59,989 bases of DNA from Fusicatenibacter sp. (lineage in GTDB: Bacteria; Bacillota; Clostridia; Lachnospirales; Lachnospiraceae): the NCBI GenBank assembly GCA_017887445.1, contig JAGHIA010000083.1, forward strand, positions 1 through 59,989, given 5' to 3'. Positions 23,680-31,135 of this stretch are shown here, in pieces (position 1 is the first letter of the stretch; each line of letters opens with the position of its first letter). A program made the position numbers and the translations under genes. The notes beneath the pieces were generated by a model. That model made no database searches, was not told where the DNA came from, and was given only the letters and a program-made list of their open reading frames with translations.

Positions 23680-24185
23680 TCCACGCCCCCGGATTCCTGA
23701 AATCTTTTCAGCGCCTCATACCTTTGGCGGAATAACTGCAGCTGCTTCAGAAGCTCCGGCCAATCTGTCGCTGCCGTCTCCGGCTGTTGGTTTTCCTCCG
23801 CCTGACATTTCCTGTTTAAGATCTCTTCCATTTTTCCGGCGGTTTCCACAGCCTCGCCAAGCAGGCTCATTTTTTCCTTCATTTCTTCCTCCTGTCGGAT
23901 GCAGGCTTCCTCCCGGCGCGCGAAGACTTCCTCTGTCTGTTCGCTGCGCTGACGGATATTCTCCAGATACTGCTGCGCCGCGGCCTGGGCCGCCTCGAAC
24001 ACACCGTTCAGCCGCAGCGCGGCTTCCGCCACGGAACCGGCCTCCTGGATCTGAAGCTGCCGTTCCTGCAGAGCGGCTTTGGCTTTCTCCAGCTCCGCTC
24101 TCAGTTCTTCCTGCTCCCGTCCCTGGGAAACCAAAAGCTCCAGCAGATCTTTCCTGGTCAGCTTCCTTAATTCCCTGTCAGTCAT
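23676..24185 (-). CDS. Coiled-coil protein of the pilus locus
   Basis: A 169-residue, mostly alpha-helical, charged protein. After TDRELRKLTRKDLLELLVSQ there is a long heptad-like coiled coil (REQEELRAELEKAKAALQER, through ~residue 130), then a Gln-rich C-terminus. No catalytic motif or membrane segment is visible. It was placed between a 79-residue hypothetical gene and the signal peptidase with overlaps on both sides (8 bp upstream, ATGA downstream), so it is translationally coupled. The start at 24185 (MTDREL) follows AAGGAG at 10 nt. Function unknown; a scaffold or regulatory partner for secretion is a guess. Confidence 0.7.
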   Translation of the reverse strand: MTDRELRKLTRKDLLELLVSQGREQEELRAELEKAKAALQERQLQIQEAGSVAEAALRLNGVFEAAQAAAQQYLENIRQRSEQTEEVFARREEACIRQEEEMKEKMSLLGEAVETAGKMEEILNRKCQAEENQQPETAATDWPELLKQLQLFRQRYEALKRFQESGGVE

Positions 24186-24417
24186 CCGCGCTCTGCTCCT
24201 TCTTATCCGCAAATTCCCGCGGCTCCTCCTTGGCGCCTTCCTCCGCCAGCGCCCCGTCGATCAGATGAACCAGCTCCAATGCTGAGCGAAAGGGAACCGT
24301 CTTCTGCTTTTCCGCCCAGGTAACGACGCCCTGCCAGCTGTAATTCTGACAATATTTGATCCGAACCACAAACGTTCCGTTATCTCCATGTTTCTTCAAA
24401 ATGCTGTCTTTCTCCAT
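24178..24417 (-). CDS. Small conserved-looking hypothetical protein, first gene of the pilus operon
   Basis: A 79-residue protein, FVVRIKYCQNYSWQGVVTW then AEKQKTVPFRSALELVHLID, with an acidic tail. The composition and the WQGVVTW and FRSALELVHLID stretches look like a genuine folded domain. It overlaps the coiled-coil gene by 8 bp. The ribosome site (GGGAG 3 nt before ATG) is closer than usual. I do not recognise a function. Confidence 0.6.
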   Translation of the reverse strand: MEKDSILKKHGDNGTFVVRIKYCQNYSWQGVVTWAEKQKTVPFRSALELVHLIDGALAEEGAKEEPREFADKKEQSADD

Positions 24418-24432
24418 ATGCTCCCGTCCATT

Positions 24433-24469
24433 CCGCCGCTGCCATCCACGGCCGGTGGCCCGGCGGCAG
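24433..24469 (-). promoter_or_regulatory. GC-rich leader hairpin before the pilus operon
   Basis: CCGCCGCTGCC (24433-24443) can pair with GGCGGCAG (24462-24469), with a GGCC-ACC-GGCC inner palindrome. The structure lies immediately 5' of the ribosome site of the first gene and could limit its translation. No known riboswitch pattern was recognised. Confidence 0.35.
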
Positions 24470-24546
24470 TGCTGCTTTTGCTGTCTTCCAGATATTGCTA
24501 TGGAAGTATTTTCCTCTCACTTCCCTGCTATCATACCAGTCCGCAA

Positions 24547-24594
24547 AACAAAGAAAGCGTCAAAACCATCGGTAAAAATGTGTCTTGACGCTTT
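24547..24594 (-). terminator. Terminator after the BTAD regulator gene
   Basis: Stem AAAGCGTCAA (24554-24563) with TTGACGCTTT (24585-24594); T-rich sequence follows in the minus direction (and a seven-T run in the plus direction). It should separate the regulator transcript from the pilus operon, so control would be by the protein rather than by read-through. Confidence 0.7.
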
Positions 24595-24612
24595 TTTTGA
24601 GGAATTACCCAT

Positions 24613-25800
24613 CTAATCGTACAGGCTGTTTATGGAAAACCGAAGTCCCGTCCGCTGCCGCCCCTGCACAAAGTGTTCGTTGATCCGCTTCTGGATCCTC
24701 GCGCAGTTCTCTTTTGATACGTTGGGAAAGAGGATTAGATACTGGCCGCGGCTGTAGCGGCTGACCACATCGCTTTGGCGCACCGACTGGCGGATCACAT
24801 TGGCCAGCCGCTCCGACAGGCTGTCCAGCTGTTCGCCCTCCCGCATGGGATTTCCCTTGCTGTCCACAACGGTGCAGAGCATCAGGGACATGGGCTGGCG
24901 GTATCTCTCCATCATCCGTTTCATCATATGGTAAATGCCCCGGAAGACCGGATAACTGCACATATAAGCGCCTTCCTGGTCCTCGTCCTCCTCCAGATTC
25001 TCCCGGATGCCGTCAAGCGAGCTGGCCGGGTGAGTCACCTGTTCGCCCAGCCGCTCCAGCATGTCCATCAGCTTCTGGGAAGGCCGGAGTCCCCGTTCCT
25101 CCAGATACCGCTGCACAGTGACGGTGTACAGCTCCACCGCCTCCTCGTAGCTTCCCAGACCGATCAGGGCCTCCATGGTCACCGTCTCCCAGTCGCAGAA
25201 GGGAGCGATCCTCGACGCATAGATCCCCAGTTGTTTCATCTCCAGAAAATCCTGCTTCTTCCGCAGCAGGGCAGCCGCTTCCTCCACACACTCATAAAAC
25301 ATCGCCCGGTACCGCCGCGCCTCGGAAGCCACCCACAGAAAGTCCGAGTACAGCTCCAGAAACTCCCCGGTGTAGCAATGGCAGGCGTCCAGAAGCAGCT
25401 GCAGCTTTCGCTCCTCCTCACTTTCCCGCCGGGCCTCCAGATAAAGCTGCTCAAAGGCGGCGGCATCCTCCCACACAGGAATCTCCTCCGTCCAGAAAAG
25501 CATCCCGTCCCTGCGGACAATATAGTCGGCCTCGGGCAGTCCCAGTTCTTCCAACCGTTTTTTCGCATTATAAATAACGCTGCGCAGGGCGCGGTGTGTG
25601 TTTTCCACATCCCGGTCACCGAACAGCGTTTCCTCCAGGATTTCCCTTCCCACTCCCTGGCCGCGCTTGTGCAGAAGCAGCTGCATCAGGTACGCGAACT
25701 GCGTATTGGACGATTTTGTTCCCAGCAGCGATTGTCCCTGGAAGGATAGAGAAAAATTTCCCAGCATTTTTACACACAAAACGTTCTTTTCTTCTGTCAT
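24613..25800 (-). CDS. BTAD-domain transcriptional regulator with degenerate GGDEF-like C-terminus
   Basis: A 395-residue regulator. The N-terminus (LCVKMLGNFSLSFQGQSLLG through RALRSVIYNAKKRLEELGL) is a winged-helix DNA-binding domain of the OmpR/SARP type; ~110-270 is a BTAD helical repeat (YTGEFLELYSDFLWV, YEEAVELYTVTVQRYLEE). The last ~130 residues resemble a GGDEF fold but lack GGDEF (YSRGQYLILFPNVSKENC). The start at 25800 has AAGGAGG 8 nt upstream. It stands alone between the pilus operon, from which a terminator separates it, and the invertible segment, so it is the natural target of the switch and the probable activator of the pili. Confidence 0.85.
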   Translation of the reverse strand: MTEEKNVLCVKMLGNFSLSFQGQSLLGTKSSNTQFAYLMQLLLHKRGQGVGREILEETLFGDRDVENTHRALRSVIYNAKKRLEELGLPEADYIVRRDGMLFWTEEIPVWEDAAAFEQLYLEARRESEEERKLQLLLDACHCYTGEFLELYSDFLWVASEARRYRAMFYECVEEAAALLRKKQDFLEMKQLGIYASRIAPFCDWETVTMEALIGLGSYEEAVELYTVTVQRYLEERGLRPSQKLMDMLERLGEQVTHPASSLDGIRENLEEDEDQEGAYMCSYPVFRGIYHMMKRMMERYRQPMSLMLCTVVDSKGNPMREGEQLDSLSERLANVIRQSVRQSDVVSRYSRGQYLILFPNVSKENCARIQKRINEHFVQGRQRTGLRFSINSLYD

Positions 25801-25855
25801 CGTTGCATCCTCCTTCGCCTGAAAAAAAGATTTTTCATGCAAAATCCGGGGGATT

Positions 25856-25881
25856 TACCACGGAATCAATATTCTGTGGTA
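25856..25881. repeat. Inverted repeat left (IRL) of the invertible segment
   Basis: 26 bp, beginning TACCACGG and ending CTGTGGTA. It is the exact reverse complement of the repeat at 26374-26399 and is itself an imperfect palindrome, as expected for a recombinase core site with two binding half-sites. Confidence 0.85.
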
Positions 25882-26189
25882 TTCTGCCGTCCGGCTGGAG
25901 CGCACTATGCGCGGTTCTGAAAAAAACGAAAAGAAATACGCGCCACTCCGGCAAAGGACACAAAAAAACAGGCAGAACTGCCCGGAGGTGACAGAAAAAG
26001 GCACACAGGATTGCCAAAAAGCACAGGGAAAGGCACGCAGCTCCACTGGAAACTGCAGAAAAAGGCGCGTCTTTCTGGATGACAGTCATCCTATGCCTGT
26101 ATGGCCGCACTGCAAGTATCAGTAACACACAACAGAAAAATTTTTAACACAGAAAATGCAAAGACCTGATTGAATCGTTACAAAATTTC

Positions 26190-26266
26190 TAGAGTGTGTT
26201 TGAAAAGGAAATTCCACGCAAAGTGAGGCGTGCAGATTGCAGGAATGAATTTTCAAACGCGCTCTA
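26190..26266. repeat. Dispersed hairpin, family H, inside the invertible segment
   Basis: Left arm TAGAGTGTGTTTGAAAA, right arm TTTTCAAACGCGCTCTA. The interior CGCAAAGTGAGGCGTGCAG matches, in reverse complement, the interior of the copy at 57367-57530. Confidence 0.8.
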
Positions 26267-26321
26267 ATATGCTTCTTTCTTCTTTTTTTCTTCTTTTTTG
26301 CCGGATTGAAATCCCGGCAGG

Positions 26322-26350
26322 TTGCAAAAGGCTCAAAATATGTATATAAT
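26322..26350 (+). promoter_or_regulatory. Promoter inside the invertible segment, pointing away from the regulator
   Basis: TTGCAA at 26322-26327, 17-bp spacer, consensus TATAAT at 26345-26350. Transcription would start near 26357 and run antisense into the recombinase gene. No comparable promoter points left from the segment in this orientation. Confidence 0.7.
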
Positions 26351-26373
26351 ATCAGTAATATAGGGGTCGAAAG

Positions 26374-26399
26374 TACCACAGAATATTGATTCCGTGGTA
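26374..26399. repeat. Inverted repeat right (IRR) of the invertible segment
   Basis: 26 bp, beginning TACCACAG and ending CCGTGGTA; exact reverse complement of 25856-25881. Confidence 0.85.
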
Positions 26400-26428
26400 T
26401 CTGCCCTCGGACCGTCCAGCCGCCGCGG

Positions 26429-27268
26429 TCAGAGGATCAGCTCCATCTGGTCCAGAAAACGTTTCTGTTCCTGAAAGCTGGTGGCCGTATAGATGCGCGT
26501 CGTCTCGATGGACGAATGTCCCAGCAAGTCCGCCAGGTGGGACAGATCCTTGGTGATCTCATAAAACTTCCGGGCGAACAGATGTCTTAGATTGTGCGGG
26601 AACACCTTGCATCTGCTGACCCCGGCTTTTTCACAGAGTTTTTTCATCTCGTGGCAGATATTGGAGCGGTCCACCGGTTTTCCGCTTCTTGTGCAGAACA
26701 CCGCGCCGGAGTGAATCTCCTGCTTTTCCATATATTCCGTCAGCTTCCGGCGAAGCTTTTCCGGCAGCAGAATGACACGGTTTTTTCCTTTCATTGAAAT
26801 CTCCGCCCTGCCGCGGCGCACCGCCTCCACAGTAATGTACTGCAGCTCGCTGACCCGTATTCCTGTTCCGCACAGGGTCAGAAGAATATGGTACATTCTT
26901 TCCTTTCCATCCGCCTGCGCCGCCTCCAGCAAAGAACGGTACTCCTGTTCGGTCAGCTCACGGTTCTCATTGAGAAACGGCTGACGCTGTACCTTCAGAA
27001 ACCGGATCCTCCACTCGCTATGCCCCAGCCAGTTCAGAAACATGTGTATCGCCGACAGTCTTCCGTTTACCGTCTGCGGCCTGCAGGTTTCGGCCAGCCT
27101 CCTGCGGTATTCCAGCAGCTTTCCTTTGTCCACGTCCTCCCCTTCCAGAAATTCTCCAAACTCCCGGACCGCTCTCACATATTTGCTGATGGTCGCCTCA
27201 CTTTTCTCCTCCATTCTCAGATATTCGCCAAATTCCCACACGACCTGTTCTGTGATCTTTCTGTCCAT
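26429..27268 (-). CDS. Tyrosine recombinase, probable DNA invertase of the pilus switch
   Basis: A 279-residue site-specific recombinase. Residues ~5-85 are the SAM-like core-binding domain (YLRMEEKSEATISKYVRAVR). The catalytic domain shows the full set: Arg in GTGIRVSEL, Lys in MKGKNRVI, His-x-x-Arg in HNLRHLFARK, His in LGHSSI and the nucleophile Tyr in TTRIYT. AGGAGG lies 8 nt before the ATG. The size and lack of other phage or conjugation genes fit a stand-alone invertase of the kind that flips promoters in gut Firmicutes and Bacteroidetes. It is next to the 26-bp inverted repeats, which are its probable substrates. The promoter in the switch runs antisense to it in the present orientation. 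Confidence 0.88.
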   Translation of the reverse strand: MDRKITEQVVWEFGEYLRMEEKSEATISKYVRAVREFGEFLEGEDVDKGKLLEYRRRLAETCRPQTVNGRLSAIHMFLNWLGHSEWRIRFLKVQRQPFLNENRELTEQEYRSLLEAAQADGKERMYHILLTLCGTGIRVSELQYITVEAVRRGRAEISMKGKNRVILLPEKLRRKLTEYMEKQEIHSGAVFCTRSGKPVDRSNICHEMKKLCEKAGVSRCKVFPHNLRHLFARKFYEITKDLSHLADLLGHSSIETTRIYTATSFQEQKRFLDQMELIL

Positions 27269-27307
27269 GTTTTGTTCCTCCTGTCAACCTTCCATTTCTT
27301 CGGATGT

Positions 27308-27370
27308 ACGCAGACACTATGTTTTTATACGGTCTGCCCTTATCCCGCGCAAAGCGCAGGAAAACATCGT
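27308..27370. repeat. Type A-like fragment
   Basis: GCAGACACTATGTTTTTATA and CGGTCTGCC followed by GCGCAAAGCGCAGG resemble the middle of the type A elements. Ends are missing. Confidence 0.4.
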
Positions 27371-27432
27371 ACACCACAATTCCATTTTACCCAAATTTCC
27401 GGCGAAAATGAAAATAGTTACACGGAACATGC

Positions 27433-27471
27433 AAAAACCCCGGAAAGCATCATATTCCGTGCTTTCCGGGG
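27433..27471 (-). terminator. Intrinsic terminator after the DUF975/CmpB-like gene
   Basis: CCCCGGAAAGCA (27438-27449) pairs with TGCTTTCCGGGG (27460-27471) and is followed on the minus strand by TTTTT. A textbook rho-independent terminator. Confidence 0.9.
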
Positions 27472-27491
27472 TCATATATTCTATAGATTTC

Positions 27492-29360
27492 TTAGAGAGA
27501 CCTTCGTTGGGTTCCCTCGTTATCCGCAGCCGCAGTGTCCCAGTCCAAAGTTTCCAGATACGCTTCTTTATAATCTGTAATGCCCTTTCCTTCGTTGGGA
27601 TGTTTTCCCGAATATACCTGATCTACGGCAAACACCGCCAGCAGAGCCGCGCAGAGGATCACCGCATACCGGTATTTCAGCCTGCGGAGTGCGTTGTCCA
27701 GAAGCGGCGCCGCGAAATACACGATCGCCATGCCGCCCACGCCGAACACCAGCAGGCCCTCGGCGCAGATCCTTCCGTGCAGGTTCAGAAAATATCCGCT
27801 GTAATCCCACCACTTCTTTCCGCCGTGGGTCATCTCCAGATAAAATGCGGTAAAATATTCCACACAGCCGCACAGCACCACCGCCGCGAAAAACTCTGCC
27901 GCCGGATGCCTGCGCAGCTTGTTCAGCAGGATCAGGATCAACAGTCCGCCCGTCCCATAGATCGGCAGCCACGGGCCGTGGAGTACTCCACGGTTCACAA
28001 ACTCTCCGTCCGTGATCAGATGAAGGCTGACCTCCCAGAGCCATCCGATCCCCGCGAAAATAAAATACATAAGGATCAGCGAGGGAATCGAATAATAGCG
28101 AAGATAATTGATCTGCCCTGCCCGGACATTTTTCTTCTCCTCCGGAATCGTAAAAAGGCGGGTGGGATAAGACGTTCCTTCCATCTGCTCCCGCTCCGAG
28201 GCCAGTCTCTGGCGGAGCATCTGCGCCTCCTCGTACGCCTCTTCCTCTTTTCTGCTGACTACCGTAATGCCAAACACCTCCGCCAGCATTTTCCGAAATC
28301 CGTGATAGACAGGCGGCTGTATCTTGGCGGCCTGCAGCTCTGCCAGGTCAGTGTACGCCTCGCGCAGCGTTTGCTCCCCGGCTTTCTGGAACAGCCACAC
28401 ATCATTCATAAGCTGTGCGCCTTCCATGCCGTCTTCCCTGGCCTTCTCCCGAAGCGCCGCGTAATACTCCGAAAAGAACGCGGTTTTGTAGGCATTTGCA
28501 AAAAACAGGTTGGAAGCGCCCAGGGTAAAAATTCCCAGAATATCCCACAGAAGAAACGACAACTCGTACACAAAACACTCCCACTTATGTCCCTTCATCA
28601 TCCGCCGCGACAGGGTAATCGTCTCTCTCCACCCCGCATCCGGATTCTCCGCCGCGAGATACGGCACCATATAATAGGAATATCTCTTGATAACGCCGCC
28701 GATCACCGTCGCCGACCACAGCAGCTGGAACAGCCAGGTCATAAACATAGTCACCGAACAGCGCAGCCATTTTTTTACCCGCAGCAAAAACAGGAATCTC
28801 TGGAACGGCACTTTCTCGTAGGTCCGGCTTTCCAGAAAAATGCGCCTGGATATCACTTTGTAAATATTGGTAAACAGAAACCATACGCCGGTAAACAGCA
28901 CCATCGCCGCCGCGATAAAAAGCGCCAGGATCATATCTCTGGAAACGCCCATGTTCCGCGCAGCGGTTATTCCGTGGATCAGCAGCGAACCTGAGTCAAT
29001 GCCGTTTAAAATACTGGCAAGCACACCGCGGCTTCGCCCGAATGCCACCAGCATTTCGCCCTCATCGCTCTTCTCCTCCAGCTGCTGGGAAATATCCTGG
29101 GAGATCTGCTGGCCTTCCTCCAGATTTCCCATCAGCGCGCTGCCAACCGCAGTCCACACAGATTCCCTGTGCCCTCCGGCCACGGTCGTCACCGTCTGCT
29201 CCGTCTGCTCTGTGCCTGTCCGGTACTGCTTCAGAAAATCCAGAGAATTCACAAACTCTGTCCCCAGAAACGCCGCCACAAGACACACTGCCAACAGCAG
29301 TCCGTAATGACTCCGGACCACCGCTTTGGCTTTTTTCTTCATGTCTTTGCGTGTAACCAT
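27492..29360 (-). CDS. Membrane protein: DUF975 domain fused to CmpB-type (ABC type IV) domain
   Basis: A 622-residue integral membrane protein. The N-terminal ~350 residues fit DUF975: a first helix (YGLLLAVCLVAAFLG), an extracellular Gln/Glu-rich loop, then four helices and the motif RETITLSRRMMKGHKWECF. The C-terminal ~200 residues match the putative ABC-transporter type IV (CmpB) domain: FAGIGWLWEVSLHLITDGEFVNRG, HGPWLPIYGTGG and CVEYFTAFYLEMTHGGKKWWDYS. A cytoplasmic Glu-rich segment joins them. GGGAGG precedes the ATG. No neighbouring transporter partners are encoded. Function unknown; the domain calls are by motif. Confidence 0.7.
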   Translation of the reverse strand: MVTRKDMKKKAKAVVRSHYGLLLAVCLVAAFLGTEFVNSLDFLKQYRTGTEQTEQTVTTVAGGHRESVWTAVGSALMGNLEEGQQISQDISQQLEEKSDEGEMLVAFGRSRGVLASILNGIDSGSLLIHGITAARNMGVSRDMILALFIAAAMVLFTGVWFLFTNIYKVISRRIFLESRTYEKVPFQRFLFLLRVKKWLRCSVTMFMTWLFQLLWSATVIGGVIKRYSYYMVPYLAAENPDAGWRETITLSRRMMKGHKWECFVYELSFLLWDILGIFTLGASNLFFANAYKTAFFSEYYAALREKAREDGMEGAQLMNDVWLFQKAGEQTLREAYTDLAELQAAKIQPPVYHGFRKMLAEVFGITVVSRKEEEAYEEAQMLRQRLASEREQMEGTSYPTRLFTIPEEKKNVRAGQINYLRYYSIPSLILMYFIFAGIGWLWEVSLHLITDGEFVNRGVLHGPWLPIYGTGGLLILILLNKLRRHPAAEFFAAVVLCGCVEYFTAFYLEMTHGGKKWWDYSGYFLNLHGRICAEGLLVFGVGGMAIVYFAAPLLDNALRRLKYRYAVILCAALLAVFAVDQVYSGKHPNEGKGITDYKEAYLETLDWDTAAADNEGTQRRSL

Positions 29361-29713
29361 CGTTTTCCTCCCTCATTGTATAATATCTTCTTCTCCTATT
29401 CACGGTTTAGCCATATTATAACACCTGTTTTAATCATAATCCAGAAAAACTATTGATATCACATGTTATGCGGACTAAAAATGACAATATCATTTCCTGC
29501 ATGGGGATTTCTACAAGAGTTTCCCTCTGCCCTCGTCACGCTCCGCCTGTGTACTGAACAGGTCATCGGCTCTGGATCAGAAAAAAGTCGGAGCATTTTG
29601 ACCGGCAGCGGTACGAGATTTTCCCGTGCCGCTTTTAACATTCCAAGCAACATTAAGCAAAGCCAAAAAGTTGTATAAAAAACAAAGTTTTTACTGTTTT
29701 ACAGAAAAAACTA

Positions 29714-29742
29714 TTGATTGATTTGGAGTTTTTGGCTATACT
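29714..29742 (+). promoter_or_regulatory. Predicted promoter of the DUF4143 ATPase gene
   Basis: TTGATT at 29714-29719, 17-bp spacer, TATACT at 29737-29742, ~27 bp before the ATG. The rest of 29361-29713 holds no gene I can support. Confidence 0.65.
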
Positions 29743-29769
29743 ATTAGTGTGTAACAAGGAGGCGATAGG

Positions 29770-30969
29770 ATGATTATAAGACCACAGTATATGGAATTGC
29801 TGAAAACTTATCGTGATGTACCGCTTGTGAAAATACTGGCGGGAATCCGCCGCTGCGGAAAATCCACTATTTTAGAAATGCTGCGAGACGACCTGTTGAA
29901 AAACGGCGTTTCTGCCGATCACATTATCAGTATGCGTTATACCTCGGAGGATTTTGACGACGGTATGACCGATAAAGATATGTATAGAAGTATCAAGGAA
30001 CAGATGACCGGCGACGGGCGGTATTATCTTCTCCTTGATGAAGTGCAGGAAATCGACGGTTGGGAAAAAGCTGTGAACAGTCTGCTTGAAAATACGGACA
30101 CCGATATTTATGTGACCGGCTCCAATTCTAAGCTGATGTCCGGCGAAATTTCAACCTATCTGACGGGGCGGTATATTTCTATCCCGGTTTATACCCTGTC
30201 TTTTGCCGAGTATTTGGAGTTCAAAAAACAAAGCGGTCTTTCAACAAGAGAACTTTTGAATGAATATATCCGTATGGGCGGTTTTCCCATTGTCGCATTC
30301 GGCAATTTTGACGAGCGTTCTGCTTATCAGATTGTGGAGGGCATTTATCACTCCGTCATAACAAGCGATATTACAAAACGGCATAACATAGCGAATTTCG
30401 ATTTGTTTAACCGTGTTGTCCGCTATATCGTTGAAAATGTAGGCAAAACCTTTTCCGCAAACGCAATCGTGAAGTTTCTGAAAAGCGAGGGACGCTCCCT
30501 GTCTGTCGAAGCGGTTTACAACTATTTGAATTGGTTGGAAAAGGCTTTTGTAATCTACCGTTGCCAACGGTACGACTTGCAGGGTAAATCCGTGCTGAAA
30601 ACGCAGGAGAAATTCTACCTTGCCGATTCTTCTCTCAAATACTGCATAATGGGATTTAACCCGAAGTCTATTGCGGCTATGCTCGAAAACATCGTTTACT
30701 TTGAACTGCGCCGGAAAGGCTATGATGTCTATATCGGCAAAAACGCAACAAAAGAAATAGACTTTGTAGCGGTTCGCCGTGACGAGCGAATTTATGTTCA
30801 GGTGTGCCGCAGACTGCCGGAGGAATCCGACCGGGAGGTCGCCAATCTCCTTGAAATCAAAGACCACTACCCCAAATATGTGGTAACGCTGGACGAACTG
30901 GCTGCCGGAAATATCAACGGGGTAAGGATCGTGCATTTGGCGGATTTTTTGATGGATAATAAATATTAA
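29770..30969 (+). CDS. AAA ATPase with DUF4143 domain
   Basis: A 399-residue P-loop ATPase of the AAA_14/DUF4143 family, frequent in accessory regions of gut bacteria and of unknown function. Walker A is GIRRCGKST (~residues 25-33); Walker B is YYLLLDEVQEIDGW (~86-99), followed by the arginine region TGSNSKLMSGEIST and LTGRY. The C-terminal half is the DUF4143 domain with a restriction-nuclease-like core (YFELRRKGYDVYIGKNATKEIDFV). AAGGAGG lies 8 nt before the ATG. It is a single-gene unit with its own promoter and terminator on the opposite strand to its neighbours and with lower GC, so it is probably acquired. Confidence 0.88.
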   Translation: MIIRPQYMELLKTYRDVPLVKILAGIRRCGKSTILEMLRDDLLKNGVSADHIISMRYTSEDFDDGMTDKDMYRSIKEQMTGDGRYYLLLDEVQEIDGWEKAVNSLLENTDTDIYVTGSNSKLMSGEISTYLTGRYISIPVYTLSFAEYLEFKKQSGLSTRELLNEYIRMGGFPIVAFGNFDERSAYQIVEGIYHSVITSDITKRHNIANFDLFNRVVRYIVENVGKTFSANAIVKFLKSEGRSLSVEAVYNYLNWLEKAFVIYRCQRYDLQGKSVLKTQEKFYLADSSLKYCIMGFNPKSIAAMLENIVYFELRRKGYDVYIGKNATKEIDFVAVRRDERIYVQVCRRLPEESDREVANLLEIKDHYPKYVVTLDELAAGNINGVRIVHLADFLMDNKY

Positions 30970-30992
30970 ATAATCCGTAAATATTCAAAGAA

Positions 30993-31018
30993 AAAAGGGT
31001 GACCGCAGCCACCCTTTT
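30993..31018 (+). terminator. Terminator of the DUF4143 gene
   Basis: AAAAGGGTG with CACCCTTTT, 8-nt loop; T-run both ways, so it can act in either direction. Confidence 0.8.
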
Positions 31019-31070
31019 CCTGATTTTTAGCAGTTTACTCTGTAATGGGAATGTCTCTCTAATAATTTCT

Positions 31071-31108
31071 TTAAAATACAACGCTCTGTCCCGAAGAACA
31101 GAGCGTTG
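31071..31108 (-). terminator. Terminator of ppdK
   Basis: CAACGCTCTGT (31079-31089) pairs with ACAGAGCGTTG (31098-31108); a T-rich tail follows on the minus strand. Confidence 0.8.
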
Positions 31109-31135
31109 CTTACCTTATAACAGGAATTACTTTCC

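Larger units (their letters stand above)
25856..26399. other. Putative invertible promoter segment (phase-variation switch)
   Basis: A 544-bp gene-free segment bounded by two 26-bp repeats that are exact reverse complements of each other. A tyrosine recombinase gene starts 1 kb away and ends 30 bp beyond the right repeat. The single good promoter inside points right, away from the BTAD regulator, so the window shows the OFF state if the model is right. After inversion the promoter would lie ~105 nt before the regulator start. Confidence 0.75.

Noticed and set aside
25835-26128. 97-residue minus-strand frame within the invertible segment
   Set aside because: It crosses the left repeat and lacks a ribosome site; composition is unlike a protein.
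29463-29678. Short open frames on both strands in 29463-29678
   Set aside because: They have no ribosome site or recognisable motif; could be gene remnants, but I cannot support it.
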